From contig FUHX01000081.1 in assembly GCA_900163555.1 (NCBI GenBank), positions 1 through 62,525 of the forward strand: a stretch of 62,525 nt of DNA, written 5' to 3'. Of the stretch, positions 17,705-26,231 are shown piece after piece. The position numbers were made by a program, and so were the translations under genes. How positions within the stretch are numbered: the first letter of the stretch is position 1; every line of letters begins with the position of its first letter. The DNA comes from Actinomycetales bacterium JB111 (GTDB lineage Bacteria; Actinomycetota; Actinomycetes; Actinomycetales; Actinomycetaceae). The notes under the pieces are model-generated. The model was not told the origin of the DNA and searched no databases. It saw only the letters and a list, made by a program, of their open reading frames with translations.

Positions 17705-18264
17705 GCGGGGCCTTCACCGTCTCCGTCCGGGACCTGTCCCGGCGCGCGGGCTCCGTCCGCGACGTGCACCTGACGATCCCGGCGCCGGACGACCTCGGCA
17801 GCGAGGTCCTGCGCATCGAGCCGGGCAGCCCGCTCGACCTCGACCTCACGCTCCACGCCGTCTCCGACGGCATCCTCGTCACGGGGCCCGTCAGCGGGAA
17901 GCTCGTCGGCGAGTGCGCGCGCTGCCTCGACCCGATCGAGGACTCCCTGACCGTCGAGCTCGGCGAGCTGTACTACCACCCGGACGTCCGCGACCGCCTC
18001 GTGGCCGACGGCGACGAGGACGCGAAGGAAGCGCCCGTGGTGGAGGGGGACGACCTCGACGTCGAGACCGAGGTGCGCGACGCCGTCGTGCTCGACCTGC
18101 CGTTCACCCCGCTGTGCGAGCCGAACTGCCCGGGCCTGTGCCCGGTGTGCGGCATCCACCTGCGGGACGCGGAGGAGGGGCACAGCCACGACGTCATCGA
18201 CCCGCGCTGGGCCAAGCTCGAGGGACTGGACCTCGGGGACGGCACCGCGCGGGACGGCGAATGA
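17701..18264 (+). CDS. DUF177 (YceD-like) protein
   Basis: A 187-residue YceD/DUF177 protein, linked in many bacteria to ribosomal protein L32 and 23S rRNA maturation. It has the family's ECARCLDPI segment and the C-terminal [13 protein letters not shown] cysteine cluster, probably a zinc site. An acidic insert lies around residues 100-120. It overlaps its neighbours by ATGA at both ends. The L32 gene rpmF normally follows DUF177; here rnc starts inside the stop codon, so rpmF is absent from this place. Confidence 0.9.
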   Translation: MSGAFTVSVRDLSRRAGSVRDVHLTIPAPDDLGSEVLRIEPGSPLDLDLTLHAVSDGILVTGPVSGKLVGECARCLDPIEDSLTVELGELYYHPDVRDRLVADGDEDAKEAPVVEGDDLDVETEVRDAVVLDLPFTPLCEPNCPGLCPVCGIHLRDAEEGHSHDVIDPRWAKLEGLDLGDGTARDGE

Positions 18265-19010
18265 GCCGCGCGCGCGGCAGGGCGGAGGACGCCGGGCCGG
18301 CGAGGCGCGACGACGTCGAACGCCTGACCGGGGCGCTCGGCGTCACCATCGACCCGGAGCTGCTCGTCCTCGCGCTCACCCACCGCTCCTTCGCCCACGA
18401 GGCCGGGGGACTGCCCACGAACGAGCGCCTGGAGTTCCTCGGGGACTCGGTGCTCGGCATCATCGTGACCGAGCACCTCTACCGCGCCCACTCGGACGTC
18501 CCCGAGGGCGACCTCGCGCGCATGCGGGCCGCGACCGTGTCCCAGAAGGCGCTCGCGTCGGTCGCTCGGGAGCTCGGGCTCGGCGACTACATCCTGCTCG
18601 GGCGGGGGGAGCGAACCTCCGGGGGGCGGGAGAAGGACTCGATCCTCTCCGACGCCGTCGAGGCCCTGATCGGCGCCGTCTACCTCGGCCACGGCCTGGA
18701 GCCCACGCGGGAGATGGTCACCCGGCTGGTGGCCCCGCTGCTCGAGCGCGCGAGCTCGCTCGGCGCCGCGCTGGACTGGAAGTCCTCCCTGCAGGAGGCG
18801 GCCGCGGCCACCGGCCTGCCCGCGCCGACGTACACGATCGCGCACACCGGTCCCGACCACGCCCGCGTGTTCACCGCCGTCGTCACGTTCGACGCGGAGA
18901 CGGCCGGCAGCGGCAGCGGCGGGTCGAAGAAGGTCGCCGAGGCGGAGGCGGCCGAGGCCGCCTACCAGTGGGTGACCGCCCGCGCCGAGGCCGGCGCGAA
19001 GGGCGCGTAG
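18261..19010 (+). CDS. rnc: Ribonuclease III
   Basis: A 249-residue endonuclease cleaving double-stranded RNA in rRNA and mRNA processing. The catalytic signature [13 protein letters not shown] and second acidic site [13 protein letters not shown] are intact. A C-terminal dsRNA-binding domain starts at about residue 170 ([14 protein letters not shown]) and ends with [15 protein letters not shown], with a Gly/Ser insert ([10 protein letters not shown]). The ATG at 18261 overlaps the DUF177 stop. The frame is open far upstream only as a shadow of neighbouring genes. Confidence 0.96.
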   Translation: MSRARGRAEDAGPARRDDVERLTGALGVTIDPELLVLALTHRSFAHEAGGLPTNERLEFLGDSVLGIIVTEHLYRAHSDVPEGDLARMRAATVSQKALASVARELGLGDYILLGRGERTSGGREKDSILSDAVEALIGAVYLGHGLEPTREMVTRLVAPLLERASSLGAALDWKSSLQEAAAATGLPAPTYTIAHTGPDHARVFTAVVTFDAETAGSGSGGSKKVAEAEAAEAAYQWVTARAEAGAKGA

Positions 19011-19909
19011 TGCCCGAGCTTCCCGAGGTCGAGGTCGTCCGCCTGGGCCTGCAGGGCGCCGTCGTCGGGCGGGTGGTGAGCGACGTCGAGATCCTGCACC
19101 CGCGGGCGGTGCGCCGCACCGCGGGCGGGGCGGCGGCCTTCGACGCGCTGGTCGGTAGAGAAGTTAGTGCTGTCGCGCGACGCGGGAAGTTCCTCTGGCT
19201 CCTGCTCGACGACGGCTCGAACGCCCTCCTTGCCCACCTCGGGATGTCGGGCCAGTTCCTCGCCCAGGAGCCCGGGCGGGTGCCCGAGCCGGGCCCTCAC
19301 CTGCGCGCCCGGCTCGCCACGGACGACGGCGCGGAGATCTGGTTCGTCGACCAGCGCACGTTCGGCTACCTCGACCTGGTGGCCACCACCCCGACGGCGG
19401 ACGGCCGGCCCGGCGGGGTCGGCTCGGTCTTGCCCGTGGTCCCGGGAACCGCCGCGCACATCGCGCGCGACCTGCTCGACCCCGACCTCGACATGGACGT
19501 CCTCGTGCGAAGCACGCGGCGGAAGCGCACCGAGATCAAGCGGGCGATGCTCGACCAGTCGCTGGTCTCCGGGATCGGCAACATCTATGCCGACGAGGCG
19601 CTGTGGCGGGCAAAGGTGCACGGGCGGCGGTCCACCGAGGCGCTGCCCGCTGCCACCGTGCGCGAGGTGTACGCGGCCGCCCGGGACGTCATGCTGGAGG
19701 CGCTCGCGGCCGGGGGGACGAGCTTCGACGCCCTGTACGTCAACGTCTCCGGGACCCCCGGCTACTTCGCCCGGAGCCTGAACGCCTACGGGCTCGCCGG
19801 TGAGCCGTGCGCGCGATGCGGGACGCCGATCGTGCGGGAGAGCTTCATGAACCGCTCGAGCCACTACTGCCCGGCGTGCCAGCGGAGGCCGAGGGCGCGG
19901 CGACGGTGA
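19010..19909 (+). CDS. mutM: Formamidopyrimidine-DNA glycosylase
   Basis: A 299-residue bifunctional glycosylase/AP lyase removing oxidised guanine. The start GTG shares one base with the rnc stop (TAGTG) and gives PELPEVEVV, placing the catalytic Pro2-Glu3 correctly. [10 protein letters not shown] carries the conserved Lys, and the C-terminal zinc finger is CARCGTPI...CPACQ. An upstream in-frame start would bury Pro2 and is rejected. In many actinobacteria smc follows; here synteny breaks and an accessory region begins. Confidence 0.95.
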   Translation: MPELPEVEVVRLGLQGAVVGRVVSDVEILHPRAVRRTAGGAAAFDALVGREVSAVARRGKFLWLLLDDGSNALLAHLGMSGQFLAQEPGRVPEPGPHLRARLATDDGAEIWFVDQRTFGYLDLVATTPTADGRPGGVGSVLPVVPGTAAHIARDLLDPDLDMDVLVRSTRRKRTEIKRAMLDQSLVSGIGNIYADEALWRAKVHGRRSTEALPAATVREVYAAARDVMLEALAAGGTSFDALYVNVSGTPGYFARSLNAYGLAGEPCARCGTPIVRESFMNRSSHYCPACQRRPRARRR

Positions 19910-20049
19910 GTGGGGCGTAGACTCTGGCTGCGGCACGAATCAGTCGCACGATCCGGCCCACAGCGTCCCGGGAACGGCCGACTGAGCCGTCGTCCGATTC
20001 GATACGATCCGCGAGGTTGGCGCACACCAGCCAGTGACGGAGGAGTCCT

Positions 20050-22158
20050 GTGTCTGCCATCTTCAAGACGATCGAGTGGGAGGTCCAGCAACTCGTTGCT
20101 GGCGTGCAGCAGGGGAGCATCAGCCTTCCTGACCTGCAAAGGCCCTTCGTGTGGCCCGCGACGAAGGTGCGTGACCTGTTCGACTCGATGTATCGCGGCT
20201 ACCCGGTAGGCAGCTTGATGTTCTGGGACGTCGCCGAAGAAGACTCCAGCCGAGCGATTTCGAGTACCGCGGAAATCGTCGCAGCGCATCAGATCGTTGA
20301 CGGCCAGCAGCGCCTCACGAGTCTCTACGCCGCGATGAAGGGGCTGGCCGTACAGGACGACAACTATCGCATGAAGTCGATAAGGATCGCCTTCCACCCG
20401 TTCACGGAGCGTTTTGAGGTAGCGACCGCAGCGACCGACCGCTCGCCGGAGTGGATCGATGACATCTCCAAGGTGTTCCTCTCCCCGTACGACGCGCAGG
20501 ATGACTTCTTCGACGCGCTCCGGGATGCGGGACGCGACCTCACCCGGGAGCAGAACCGTGGTCTTCGAGATGTCTTTAACAAGCTGAGAGATCTGGAGAG
20601 ATATAAGTTTGAGGTCGTCCACATCCAGAAGGACGTGGAGAAGAAGTTGGTCGCCGACATCTTCGTCCGCATCAACTCCGAGGGCGTCAACCTCAAGGCG
20701 TACGACTATATCCTCACCTGGCTGAGCGTCTTCTGGCCCGAGGGACGTGACCGGATCGAGCACTTCGCTCGTTCGTCACGCATGACCCCTGAACGCGCGT
20801 CCGAGATCGACGGTCAGAAGGTCGACTGGACGCCGACGAACCCATACCTGGCAGTCGAGACAGGCCATCTCGTGCGTGTGATGGTGGCCGTGGGACAGAA
20901 CCGGGCAAAGCTCATCGACGCATATGCGAATCTCCAGGCGAAGGACCGGACGACCGGGCAGGTCGACGGTGAGAAGCAGGAACGTGAGCTTGAGAAGCTG
21001 CGTCAGGCACTACCGATCGTCACCGACCGCATCAACTGGACTGAGTTCATTCGATCGATCCAGACAGCGGGCTTCCGGTCGCACGCCGGTATCACGTCGA
21101 ACATGAACGTCGTCGCAAGCTACGTGGTCTTCCTGCTCGGCCGAACCCGCTTCGCGGTTGAACTGACCCGGCTGCGGAACCTCGTGGCGCGCTGGTTCTT
21201 CATGGCGCAGTTGACGGGGCGTTATACGGGATCCAGCGAGTCGCAGATACAGAAGGACCTCGACATGTTTTCCGAGATCGAGGTCGGTGACGCGGACGGG
21301 TTCGCGCACCTCGTCGGCAGAACGCTCGAGGTCAGCGTGACCAACGACTTCTGGGAGTTCAACGTTCCCCAGTCGTTGGTGTCGTCGAGCTACAAGCTGT
21401 CTCCGGTCTACCAGTGCTACTTGGCTGCGCTGAACTTCTTGGATGCCGACATGTTTATGCTGAAGATGAAGGTGCGTGAGTGGATGGACCCCGCACTGCC
21501 CGCCGTCAAGGGCCTGGAAGGTCACCACATCTTCCCTCGGCACTACCAGGAATCCGTTCTCGGCATCACGGACACCAAGCGCATCAACCAGGTTGCGAAC
21601 TTCGCCCCGACCGACTGGCACACGAACCTCCAGATTTCCGACCGGGACCCCGCCGACTACTGGCCCGAACTCGTCGCGGAGCGCGGCGGAGACACCACAT
21701 GGATGGACAAGCAGCGCTATTGGCACGCACTGCCGGAAGACTGGTACCTACTGCCCTACGACGAGTTCCTTGAGCAGCGCAGGAGATTGATCGCAGCCGT
21801 CACCCGTGATGCGTTCGAGCGACTCTGTCGCGGCAGTGACGTCCAGCCGGCGCTCTCGGTGGAGGTGCCTCAAGAGGCAGCGACAGACGAAGCGAGTTTG
21901 TCGACGTTGGTCGGCGAGGGCTACCTCATGCCCGGAGACCAGTTGGATCCGGTCGACCCCGAGTGGGTTGTCGACGCAGTGGTCACCGACGACGGCACGA
22001 TCCAGATCGATGGCATCCATGAGTTCGACTCCCTGGACGATGCAGCGCGGTACCTCGAGGTGACCAACGTCAGTGGCTTCGAGTTCTGGGCGCTCGAGCA
22101 GGATGGTGGTCTCGCGCCCCTCGCCGAGGTGATGGCGAACGGTCCGCGCGATCGGTGA
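20050..22158 (+). CDS. DUF262-HNH-RAMA restriction-like protein
   Basis: A 702-residue three-part protein. Residues 1-250 are a DUF262 (GmrS-like ParB/sulfiredoxin-fold NTPase) domain with LPDLQRPFVW and IVDGQQRLTSL. Around residues 490-540 is an HNH nuclease motif GHHIFPRHYQ (His492/His493) followed by NQVANFAPTDW. The last 85 residues fit the RAMA/DUF4357 type (GYLMPGDQLDP, DGTIQIDGIHEFDS, FEFWAL), a domain associated with restriction systems. GmrSD-type enzymes attack phage DNA with modified cytosines, so a type IV-like defence role is inferred. The GTG at 20050 follows GGAGGAG. Base composition is visibly less GC-rich than its neighbours, suggesting transfer. Confidence 0.85.
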   Translation: MSAIFKTIEWEVQQLVAGVQQGSISLPDLQRPFVWPATKVRDLFDSMYRGYPVGSLMFWDVAEEDSSRAISSTAEIVAAHQIVDGQQRLTSLYAAMKGLAVQDDNYRMKSIRIAFHPFTERFEVATAATDRSPEWIDDISKVFLSPYDAQDDFFDALRDAGRDLTREQNRGLRDVFNKLRDLERYKFEVVHIQKDVEKKLVADIFVRINSEGVNLKAYDYILTWLSVFWPEGRDRIEHFARSSRMTPERASEIDGQKVDWTPTNPYLAVETGHLVRVMVAVGQNRAKLIDAYANLQAKDRTTGQVDGEKQERELEKLRQALPIVTDRINWTEFIRSIQTAGFRSHAGITSNMNVVASYVVFLLGRTRFAVELTRLRNLVARWFFMAQLTGRYTGSSESQIQKDLDMFSEIEVGDADGFAHLVGRTLEVSVTNDFWEFNVPQSLVSSSYKLSPVYQCYLAALNFLDADMFMLKMKVREWMDPALPAVKGLEGHHIFPRHYQESVLGITDTKRINQVANFAPTDWHTNLQISDRDPADYWPELVAERGGDTTWMDKQRYWHALPEDWYLLPYDEFLEQRRRLIAAVTRDAFERLCRGSDVQPALSVEVPQEAATDEASLSTLVGEGYLMPGDQLDPVDPEWVVDAVVTDDGTIQIDGIHEFDSLDDAARYLEVTNVSGFEFWALEQDGGLAPLAEVMANGPRDR

Positions 22159-22174
22159 GTGTCCGGGAGAGCGG

Positions 22175-22693
22175 TCATGAATCGCTCCAGAACTTCCGCC
22201 CGATGTGGACGTCCGTCACGTCGTCGGGGTCGAGCGTGCGGTGCCGGAACGGGACGGCCCTGCCGACACGGCTGGCGAGCTCGGGGCCGCCGCTCGTCTC
22301 GGACTGGCGGCGAAGGTGCGTCCCGTCGTCGTGCGGTGCCTCGAGGGTGACCGTGAAGTGCTGGGCGTCGTCGCCCTGGGCGGGCACGACGTCGACGGCG
22401 ACGACGGTCCCGACGCTGCGGTGCGCGTGGGCGAACGAGGCACCCCGGGCCTTGCCGGCAGCGACGTTGGCGAACAGTCAGGAGAGGGCCAGGACGACCA
22501 GGCTCCCCACGAGGACGGCACCCCAGGTTCCCTGGTGCACCGACCGCGGTGCGTCCACGAGCAGGCCGACGAGCATCACGCGCAGCTCCGCACCCGCCAC
22601 GATCGCAACGACGACGCACAGTCCCCGAACGGCCCGCCAGCGCCGCACCGCGGGCTCGATCGAGAGTGAGCCGTCGCCCGTGAGTGTGCTCAT
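22175..22693 (-). pseudogene. Membrane protein gene broken by an in-frame TGA
   Basis: One reading frame runs from the ATG at 22693 to a stop at 22175, but a TGA interrupts it at 22480-22478 after 71 codons. Before the stop are two likely membrane segments (GLCVVVAIVAGAEL and GAVLVGSLVVLALS). After it the frame continues with a soluble beta-rich part containing RSVGTVVAVDVV, QHFTVTLEAP and RAVPFRHRTLDPDDV, which reads like natural protein. A GTG at 22387 could restart translation. Either a recent nonsense mutation, a sequencing error, or two small proteins. Function unknown; it lies between the DUF262 and HNH-like genes. Confidence 0.65.
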
Positions 22694-22774
22694 GCCGTCC
22701 CCATTTTCGGTGGCTCGACGTATCCCACGGGTGGTCGCGCCGGTCGGTCACGGGAGGGGAGGTCGACAATCACC

Positions 22775-23698
22775 GTGCCGCCGATCGGGGTTCGGTGGAA
22801 CCATGCGCAGATGACCGGGACCTGCCGAGAGCCCACCGCGAGCGTGGACCCATCGGCGCGGACGGCGGTGAGCCCCTCCCTGCACGAGAGCTTCCTCCGG
22901 TCGCGGATGCAGGAGTTCGGGGACGAGCACTGCTTCCTCTGCGGCTGCCACATCCCGAAGGATTCCGGGCAGCGGACGAAGGAGCACGTGTTCCCGCGGT
23001 GGCTGCTCCGGGACCTGGGACTGTGGCGGGACGGCGTCACGCGCATCGACGGGAGCCGCATCGGGTACCGCAAGATGACCGTCCCGTGCTGCCAGGAGTG
23101 CAACGGCATCGACCTCGGCATGATCGAGGGACGTGTGCGGGCCGCCCACCATGGGGGAATCGACGCGTTCGCCGCACTCGACCGCCGCGACCTGTTCCTC
23201 TGGCTGGCAAAGATCGCCTACTCGCTCGCCTACCTGGCGGGCCGGCACGCTCGGGTAGGCCCGGTCCGGGACGACGGGCGGTGGTCGCCCGCTGGGCCAC
23301 TGCGTGAGCTGGATTCTCTCCACCTGCTGCTCCGGGCCGCGTCCGGAGCGGTGACGTGGGCGCCGGACGCCCACGGCCCAGCCAGCGTCTACGTCGTCGG
23401 GTGCCTCGACGACGACGAACCAGTCCGCCGTTTCGGCCACCTCGACGACCCGCCCGTGCCGATGATCGGCCTACGGGTGGGGGCGATCGGCGTCGTCGGC
23501 GTACTCCAGGACTGGGGGCGATCCGAGGCGATGGGGCCGCCGCAGCCGTGCGGGCCGTCCGGGGCGCCGCTCGACGCTGAGCAGTTCCGGGAGCTCTATC
23601 GGCGGATCGCTGAGCGGGCCGCCGAGATCGGCCGCCCGACGACGGTGGAGTTCGTGGGCGGCGACGTCGTCGAGGTGCGGCCGGTCGCCGCCTGCTGA
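22775..23698 (+). CDS. HNH-like zinc-cluster nuclease
   Basis: Up to 307 residues. A CFLCGCHIP knuckle, KEHVFPRWLLRDL and VPCCQECNG together form the Cys-His-Cys scaffold of HNH-type endonucleases that begin with a CxxC and carry EH(V/I)FP.W (residues about 53-112). The C-terminal 190 residues are not recognised; one hydrophobic helix LFLWLAKIAYSLAYLAG lies in the middle. The start is uncertain: GTG 22775, ATG 22811 and ATG 22907 are in frame and none has a good Shine-Dalgarno. It lies on the same insert as the DUF262-HNH gene; a role in defence or mobile-element biology is inferred. Confidence 0.65.
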   Translation: MPPIGVRWNHAQMTGTCREPTASVDPSARTAVSPSLHESFLRSRMQEFGDEHCFLCGCHIPKDSGQRTKEHVFPRWLLRDLGLWRDGVTRIDGSRIGYRKMTVPCCQECNGIDLGMIEGRVRAAHHGGIDAFAALDRRDLFLWLAKIAYSLAYLAGRHARVGPVRDDGRWSPAGPLRELDSLHLLLRAASGAVTWAPDAHGPASVYVVGCLDDDEPVRRFGHLDDPPVPMIGLRVGAIGVVGVLQDWGRSEAMGPPQPCGPSGAPLDAEQFRELYRRIAERAAEIGRPTTVEFVGGDVVEVRPVAAC

Positions 23699-23704
23699 AG
23701 CACC

Positions 23705-24202
23705 CTACGGGTGCTCGAGCGGGAAGACCAGCAGGCTCCCGGTCGCCGTCGCGACGACCTTCCCGGCGCCGTCTACCACCTCGCCCTCGGCGAAGGCCAC
23801 GCGGGTGCCGGGCTTCGTCACGCGCCCGACGCACGTGAGGGGGCCGGCGGCCGCGGTGACCGGCCGCAGGTAGCTCACCTTGATCTCGATCGAGGTGTAC
23901 CCGGTGCCGGCGGGAAGGGTCGTGTGGGTCGCGCAACCGAGCGCGGAGTCCAGCAGCGTGCACACGAGCCCGCCGTGCACGACCCCGATCGGGTTCATGT
24001 GCGACTCGTCCGGGGTGCAGGTGAACGTCACACTGCCGGGCTCGACCTCGAGGATGTCCATCGCGAAGTGCGCGGCGATCGGTGGGCCCGGCACCTCGCG
24101 GTTCTTCATGCGCGTGAGGAACTCCAGGCCGGAGACGGTCGGGAGGACGGCGAGGCCCGTCGCCGGGTCCTCCCATCGGATCATGGTCTCTCGCTCGGTC
24201 AT
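23705..24202 (-). CDS. PaaI-type hotdog thioesterase
   Basis: A 165-residue hotdog-fold protein that probably hydrolyses acyl- or aryl-CoA thioesters. The PaaI/YbgC-type core is seen as NPIGVVHGGLVCTLLDSA, with the catalytic-region HGG and Asp, and later SIEIKVSYLRPV and GRVTKPGTRVAFAEGEV. The ATG at 24202 was chosen over an upstream start at 24235 because homology-like sequence begins at TERETMIRW. It converges on the HNH-like gene with 6 bases between stops and is divergent from the cupin gene. The natural substrate is not evident. Confidence 0.88.
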   Translation of the reverse strand: MTERETMIRWEDPATGLAVLPTVSGLEFLTRMKNREVPGPPIAAHFAMDILEVEPGSVTFTCTPDESHMNPIGVVHGGLVCTLLDSALGCATHTTLPAGTGYTSIEIKVSYLRPVTAAAGPLTCVGRVTKPGTRVAFAEGEVVDGAGKVVATATGSLLVFPLEHP

Positions 24203-24327
24203 CTCGCTGCCCCTCGGTCGGTGGAAAGGACCCACGGCGACGATAGTGCTCCTGTACGTCGCGTGGCCCCGGCGGGATCATGGAGTCAGAGGGGTGGAGT
24301 CCCCGTCCGACGTCAGAGGAGGGAGCC

Positions 24328-24774
24328 ATGACCGACGAAACGTTCGACCAGCCCTTCACCAGGGGCGGACCCAACGTGGCCCTCGGGCAGTACTTCACGG
24401 GCGAGAGCTACCTCGCTCCGATCGTCGACGGCGCCGTCCCCGTCAACAACGTGACCTTCGAGCCCGGTGCCCGCACCAACTGGCACATCCACCGCGGGCA
24501 GGGCGGTAGGGGCGATGGCGGCGGCGACCAGGTCCTGCTGTGCACGGCCGGATCGGGCTGGTACCAGGCCGACGGCGAACAGCCCTTGAGCATGGTGCCC
24601 GGCACCGCGATACGCATCCCGGCCGGGATCAGGCACTGGCACGGCGCGAAGGCCGACTCGTGGTTCTCCCACCTGGCCTTCATCACCCCGGGCGACGGGG
24701 TGGCCCACGAGTGGCTCGAACCGGTCTCCGACGACGACTACGGTCGCCTCCCGGCGGGCGGACCCGGGGACTAG
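24328..24774 (+). CDS. Cupin-domain protein
   Basis: A 148-residue single-domain cupin. Motif 1 is PGARTNWHIHRGQGG, whose two histidines would bind the metal, and motif 2 includes PAGIRHWHGA. Between them a Gly/Arg/Asp insert (GGRGDGGGDQ) replaces the usual glutamate region. Such proteins often neighbour carboxymuconolactone-decarboxylase-like enzymes, but none is here. The ATG at 24328 has a good AGGAGGGA Shine-Dalgarno. The stop overlaps the converging GNAT gene by 4 bases. Function not assigned. Confidence 0.85.
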   Translation: MTDETFDQPFTRGGPNVALGQYFTGESYLAPIVDGAVPVNNVTFEPGARTNWHIHRGQGGRGDGGGDQVLLCTAGSGWYQADGEQPLSMVPGTAIRIPAGIRHWHGAKADSWFSHLAFITPGDGVAHEWLEPVSDDDYGRLPAGGPGD

Positions 24775-25322
24775 GCCGGCAGCCGTTCCCGCCTGAGCAG
24801 GCCGTACATCCAGGAGTCGGAGACGACGCCGTCGACGATGCAGTTCTCGCGCAGCGTGCCCTCGAGCGTGAAGCCGAGCTTGGCGAGCACTCGCGCCGAG
24901 GCGGGGTTGCGGGTGTCGACCTCCGACTGGACCCGGTTCAGGTCCATGGCCTCAAGCGCCCAGTCGAGCAGTGCGCCGGCGGCCTCGGTCGCGTAGCCGT
25001 TGCCCCAGGAGGCCTTGGTGAGGACGTACCCGAGCTCGCCGGTACGGAACTCCGGTGTCGACCACAAGGCGGTGGCCCAGCCGACGAACGAGCCGTCGTC
25101 GAGGCGGTCGATCGCGACCCTGACGCCACGGTCCTCCTCGGCCATGGTCCGGCTCCTGGCCAGGAAGGTGTCGGCGCGCGAGCGGTCGGCCCACGGCGGG
25201 GAGTCCCAGAACTCCAGCACGTGGGCGTCCGACTGCAGCGCGTAGATGTCCTCGCGGTCGCGGTCCTCGAAGGGCCGCAGGAGCAGCCGGTCGGTGCGCA
25301 GGGTCGGCGTCGTCAGCGGCAT
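24771..25322 (-). CDS. RimJ/RimL-type GNAT N-acetyltransferase
   Basis: A 183-residue acetyltransferase using acetyl-CoA to modify an amine, often a protein N-terminus or small molecule. Family signs are LRTDRLLLRPFEDRD at the N-terminus, GELGYVLTKASWGNGYATEA (the acetyl-CoA binding turn) and NPASARVLAKLGFTLEGTLRE. It starts with ATG 25322 and converges on the cupin gene. Upstream lies the four-element inverted repeat array (25397-25463) shared with the divergent DosR-like gene. Substrate unknown. Confidence 0.9.
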   Translation of the reverse strand: MPLTTPTLRTDRLLLRPFEDRDREDIYALQSDAHVLEFWDSPPWADRSRADTFLARSRTMAEEDRGVRVAIDRLDDGSFVGWATALWSTPEFRTGELGYVLTKASWGNGYATEAAGALLDWALEAMDLNRVQSEVDTRNPASARVLAKLGFTLEGTLRENCIVDGVVSDSWMYGLLRRERLPA

Positions 25323-25396
25323 GCGCCCAGTCTCACCGAGACGCCCCCACGCCTCGACCTCTTTTCTCCCATGTCCCCGCCTCCCACCCCTCCCGT

Positions 25397-25463
25397 GAGG
25401 TCGGAACCAGGGACGCCAGGTAGGAACTTTCTGTTCCGACCTCGTCCTCCCCGTTCCTACCTC
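25397..25463. promoter_or_regulatory. Array of four inverted 11-base elements
   Basis: Two direct copies, GAGGTCGGAAC (25397-25407) and CAGGTAGGAAC (25417-25427), are followed by two reverse copies, GTTCCGACCTC (25433-25443) and GTTCCTACCTC (25453-25463). Spacing is exactly 20 bases within each pair. Elements 1 and 3 are perfect reverse complements, as are 10 of 11 bases of elements 2 and 4. The array sits between the divergent GNAT and DosR-like genes. A multi-site operator is the likeliest reading; alternative hairpins are possible. Confidence 0.6.
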
Positions 25464-25543
25464 GCGGAAGGCAGTGCGCGGGGTCGGGGCGCAGGACGCG
25501 GACCGGGACCGACCTTGGCGGCCCGCGCCGATAGGATCGCCGG

Positions 25544-26203
25544 GTGAACGAAGGGCGACCGGGCGCGAGGACTGAGGACGTCCGGGTGATGATCGTCGAC
25601 GACCACGAGATCGTCCGGCGCGGGATCACCGAGGTGGTCGAGCGCGCCGACGGGCTGACCGTCGTCGCCGAGGCCGGCACCGTGGCGGACGCCAGGCGCC
25701 GCGCCGAGCTGGTGCGGCCGGACGTCGTCCTCGTCGACCTGCAGCTCACCGACGGCTCGGGCATCGACCTCATGCGCGACCTCGCCGAGTCCGTCCCGGA
25801 CACCCGCCCCGTGGTGCTCACCAGCTTCGACGACGACGACGCCCTCGCCGCCGCCCTCGAGGTCGGCGCCAAAGCCTACGTGCTGAAGTCCGTGCGCGGC
25901 GCCGAGATCGCGGAGGTCATCCGCGCCGTCGCCTCCGGGCGTACCCTCCTCGACTCCCGCACGGTCACCCGACGTCGGTCCGACGCCAGCGACCCGACGT
26001 CGGCGCTCACGCCCTCGGAGCGGCGCATCCTCGACCTGCTCGGCGACGGCCTGGCCAACCGCGAGATCGCCGAGCGCCTCGGCGTCGCGGAGAAGACGGT
26101 GAAGAACCACGTGACGTCTCTGCTGTCGAAGATGGGCCTCCAGCGCCGCACGCAGGTCGTCGCCTGGGTGGTCGGGCAGCGCTCGGCCGGCTGGCGAGGC
26201 TAG
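25544..26203 (+). CDS. DosR/DevR-like response regulator
   Basis: A 219-residue NarL-family regulator. The receiver domain has MIVDDHEIVRRGI, Asp65 in VLVDLQLTDG and Lys in YVLKSVRG. The LuxR-type DNA-binding domain contains AEKTVKNHVTSLLSKMGLQ, closely matching the recognition helix of mycobacterial DosR (AEKTVKNYVSRLLAKLGM), including the Lys-Asn pair that contacts the DosR box. GTG 25544 is 6 bases after TAGGAT (25532-25537), so it is probably leaderless. It faces the DevS-like kinase gene tail to tail (28 bases apart). Predicted role: activate the cyd operon through the box at 34229-34248. Confidence 0.88.
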   Translation: MNEGRPGARTEDVRVMIVDDHEIVRRGITEVVERADGLTVVAEAGTVADARRRAELVRPDVVLVDLQLTDGSGIDLMRDLAESVPDTRPVVLTSFDDDDALAAALEVGAKAYVLKSVRGAEIAEVIRAVASGRTLLDSRTVTRRRSDASDPTSALTPSERRILDLLGDGLANREIAERLGVAEKTVKNHVTSLLSKMGLQRRTQVVAWVVGQRSAGWRG

Positions 26204-26231
26204 ACCAGGCGAAGTACTACCGGCGCCGACC

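Noticed and set aside
22478-22480. TGA in the membrane protein as a selenocysteine codon
   Set aside because: No SECIS-like stem is evident right after it, and neighbouring residues do not resemble a redox motif.
25403-25455. GGAAC/GTT pairs as a SigH/SigE-type promoter
   Set aside because: Distances between GGAAC and GTT are 5 or 25 bases, not the 16-19 needed.
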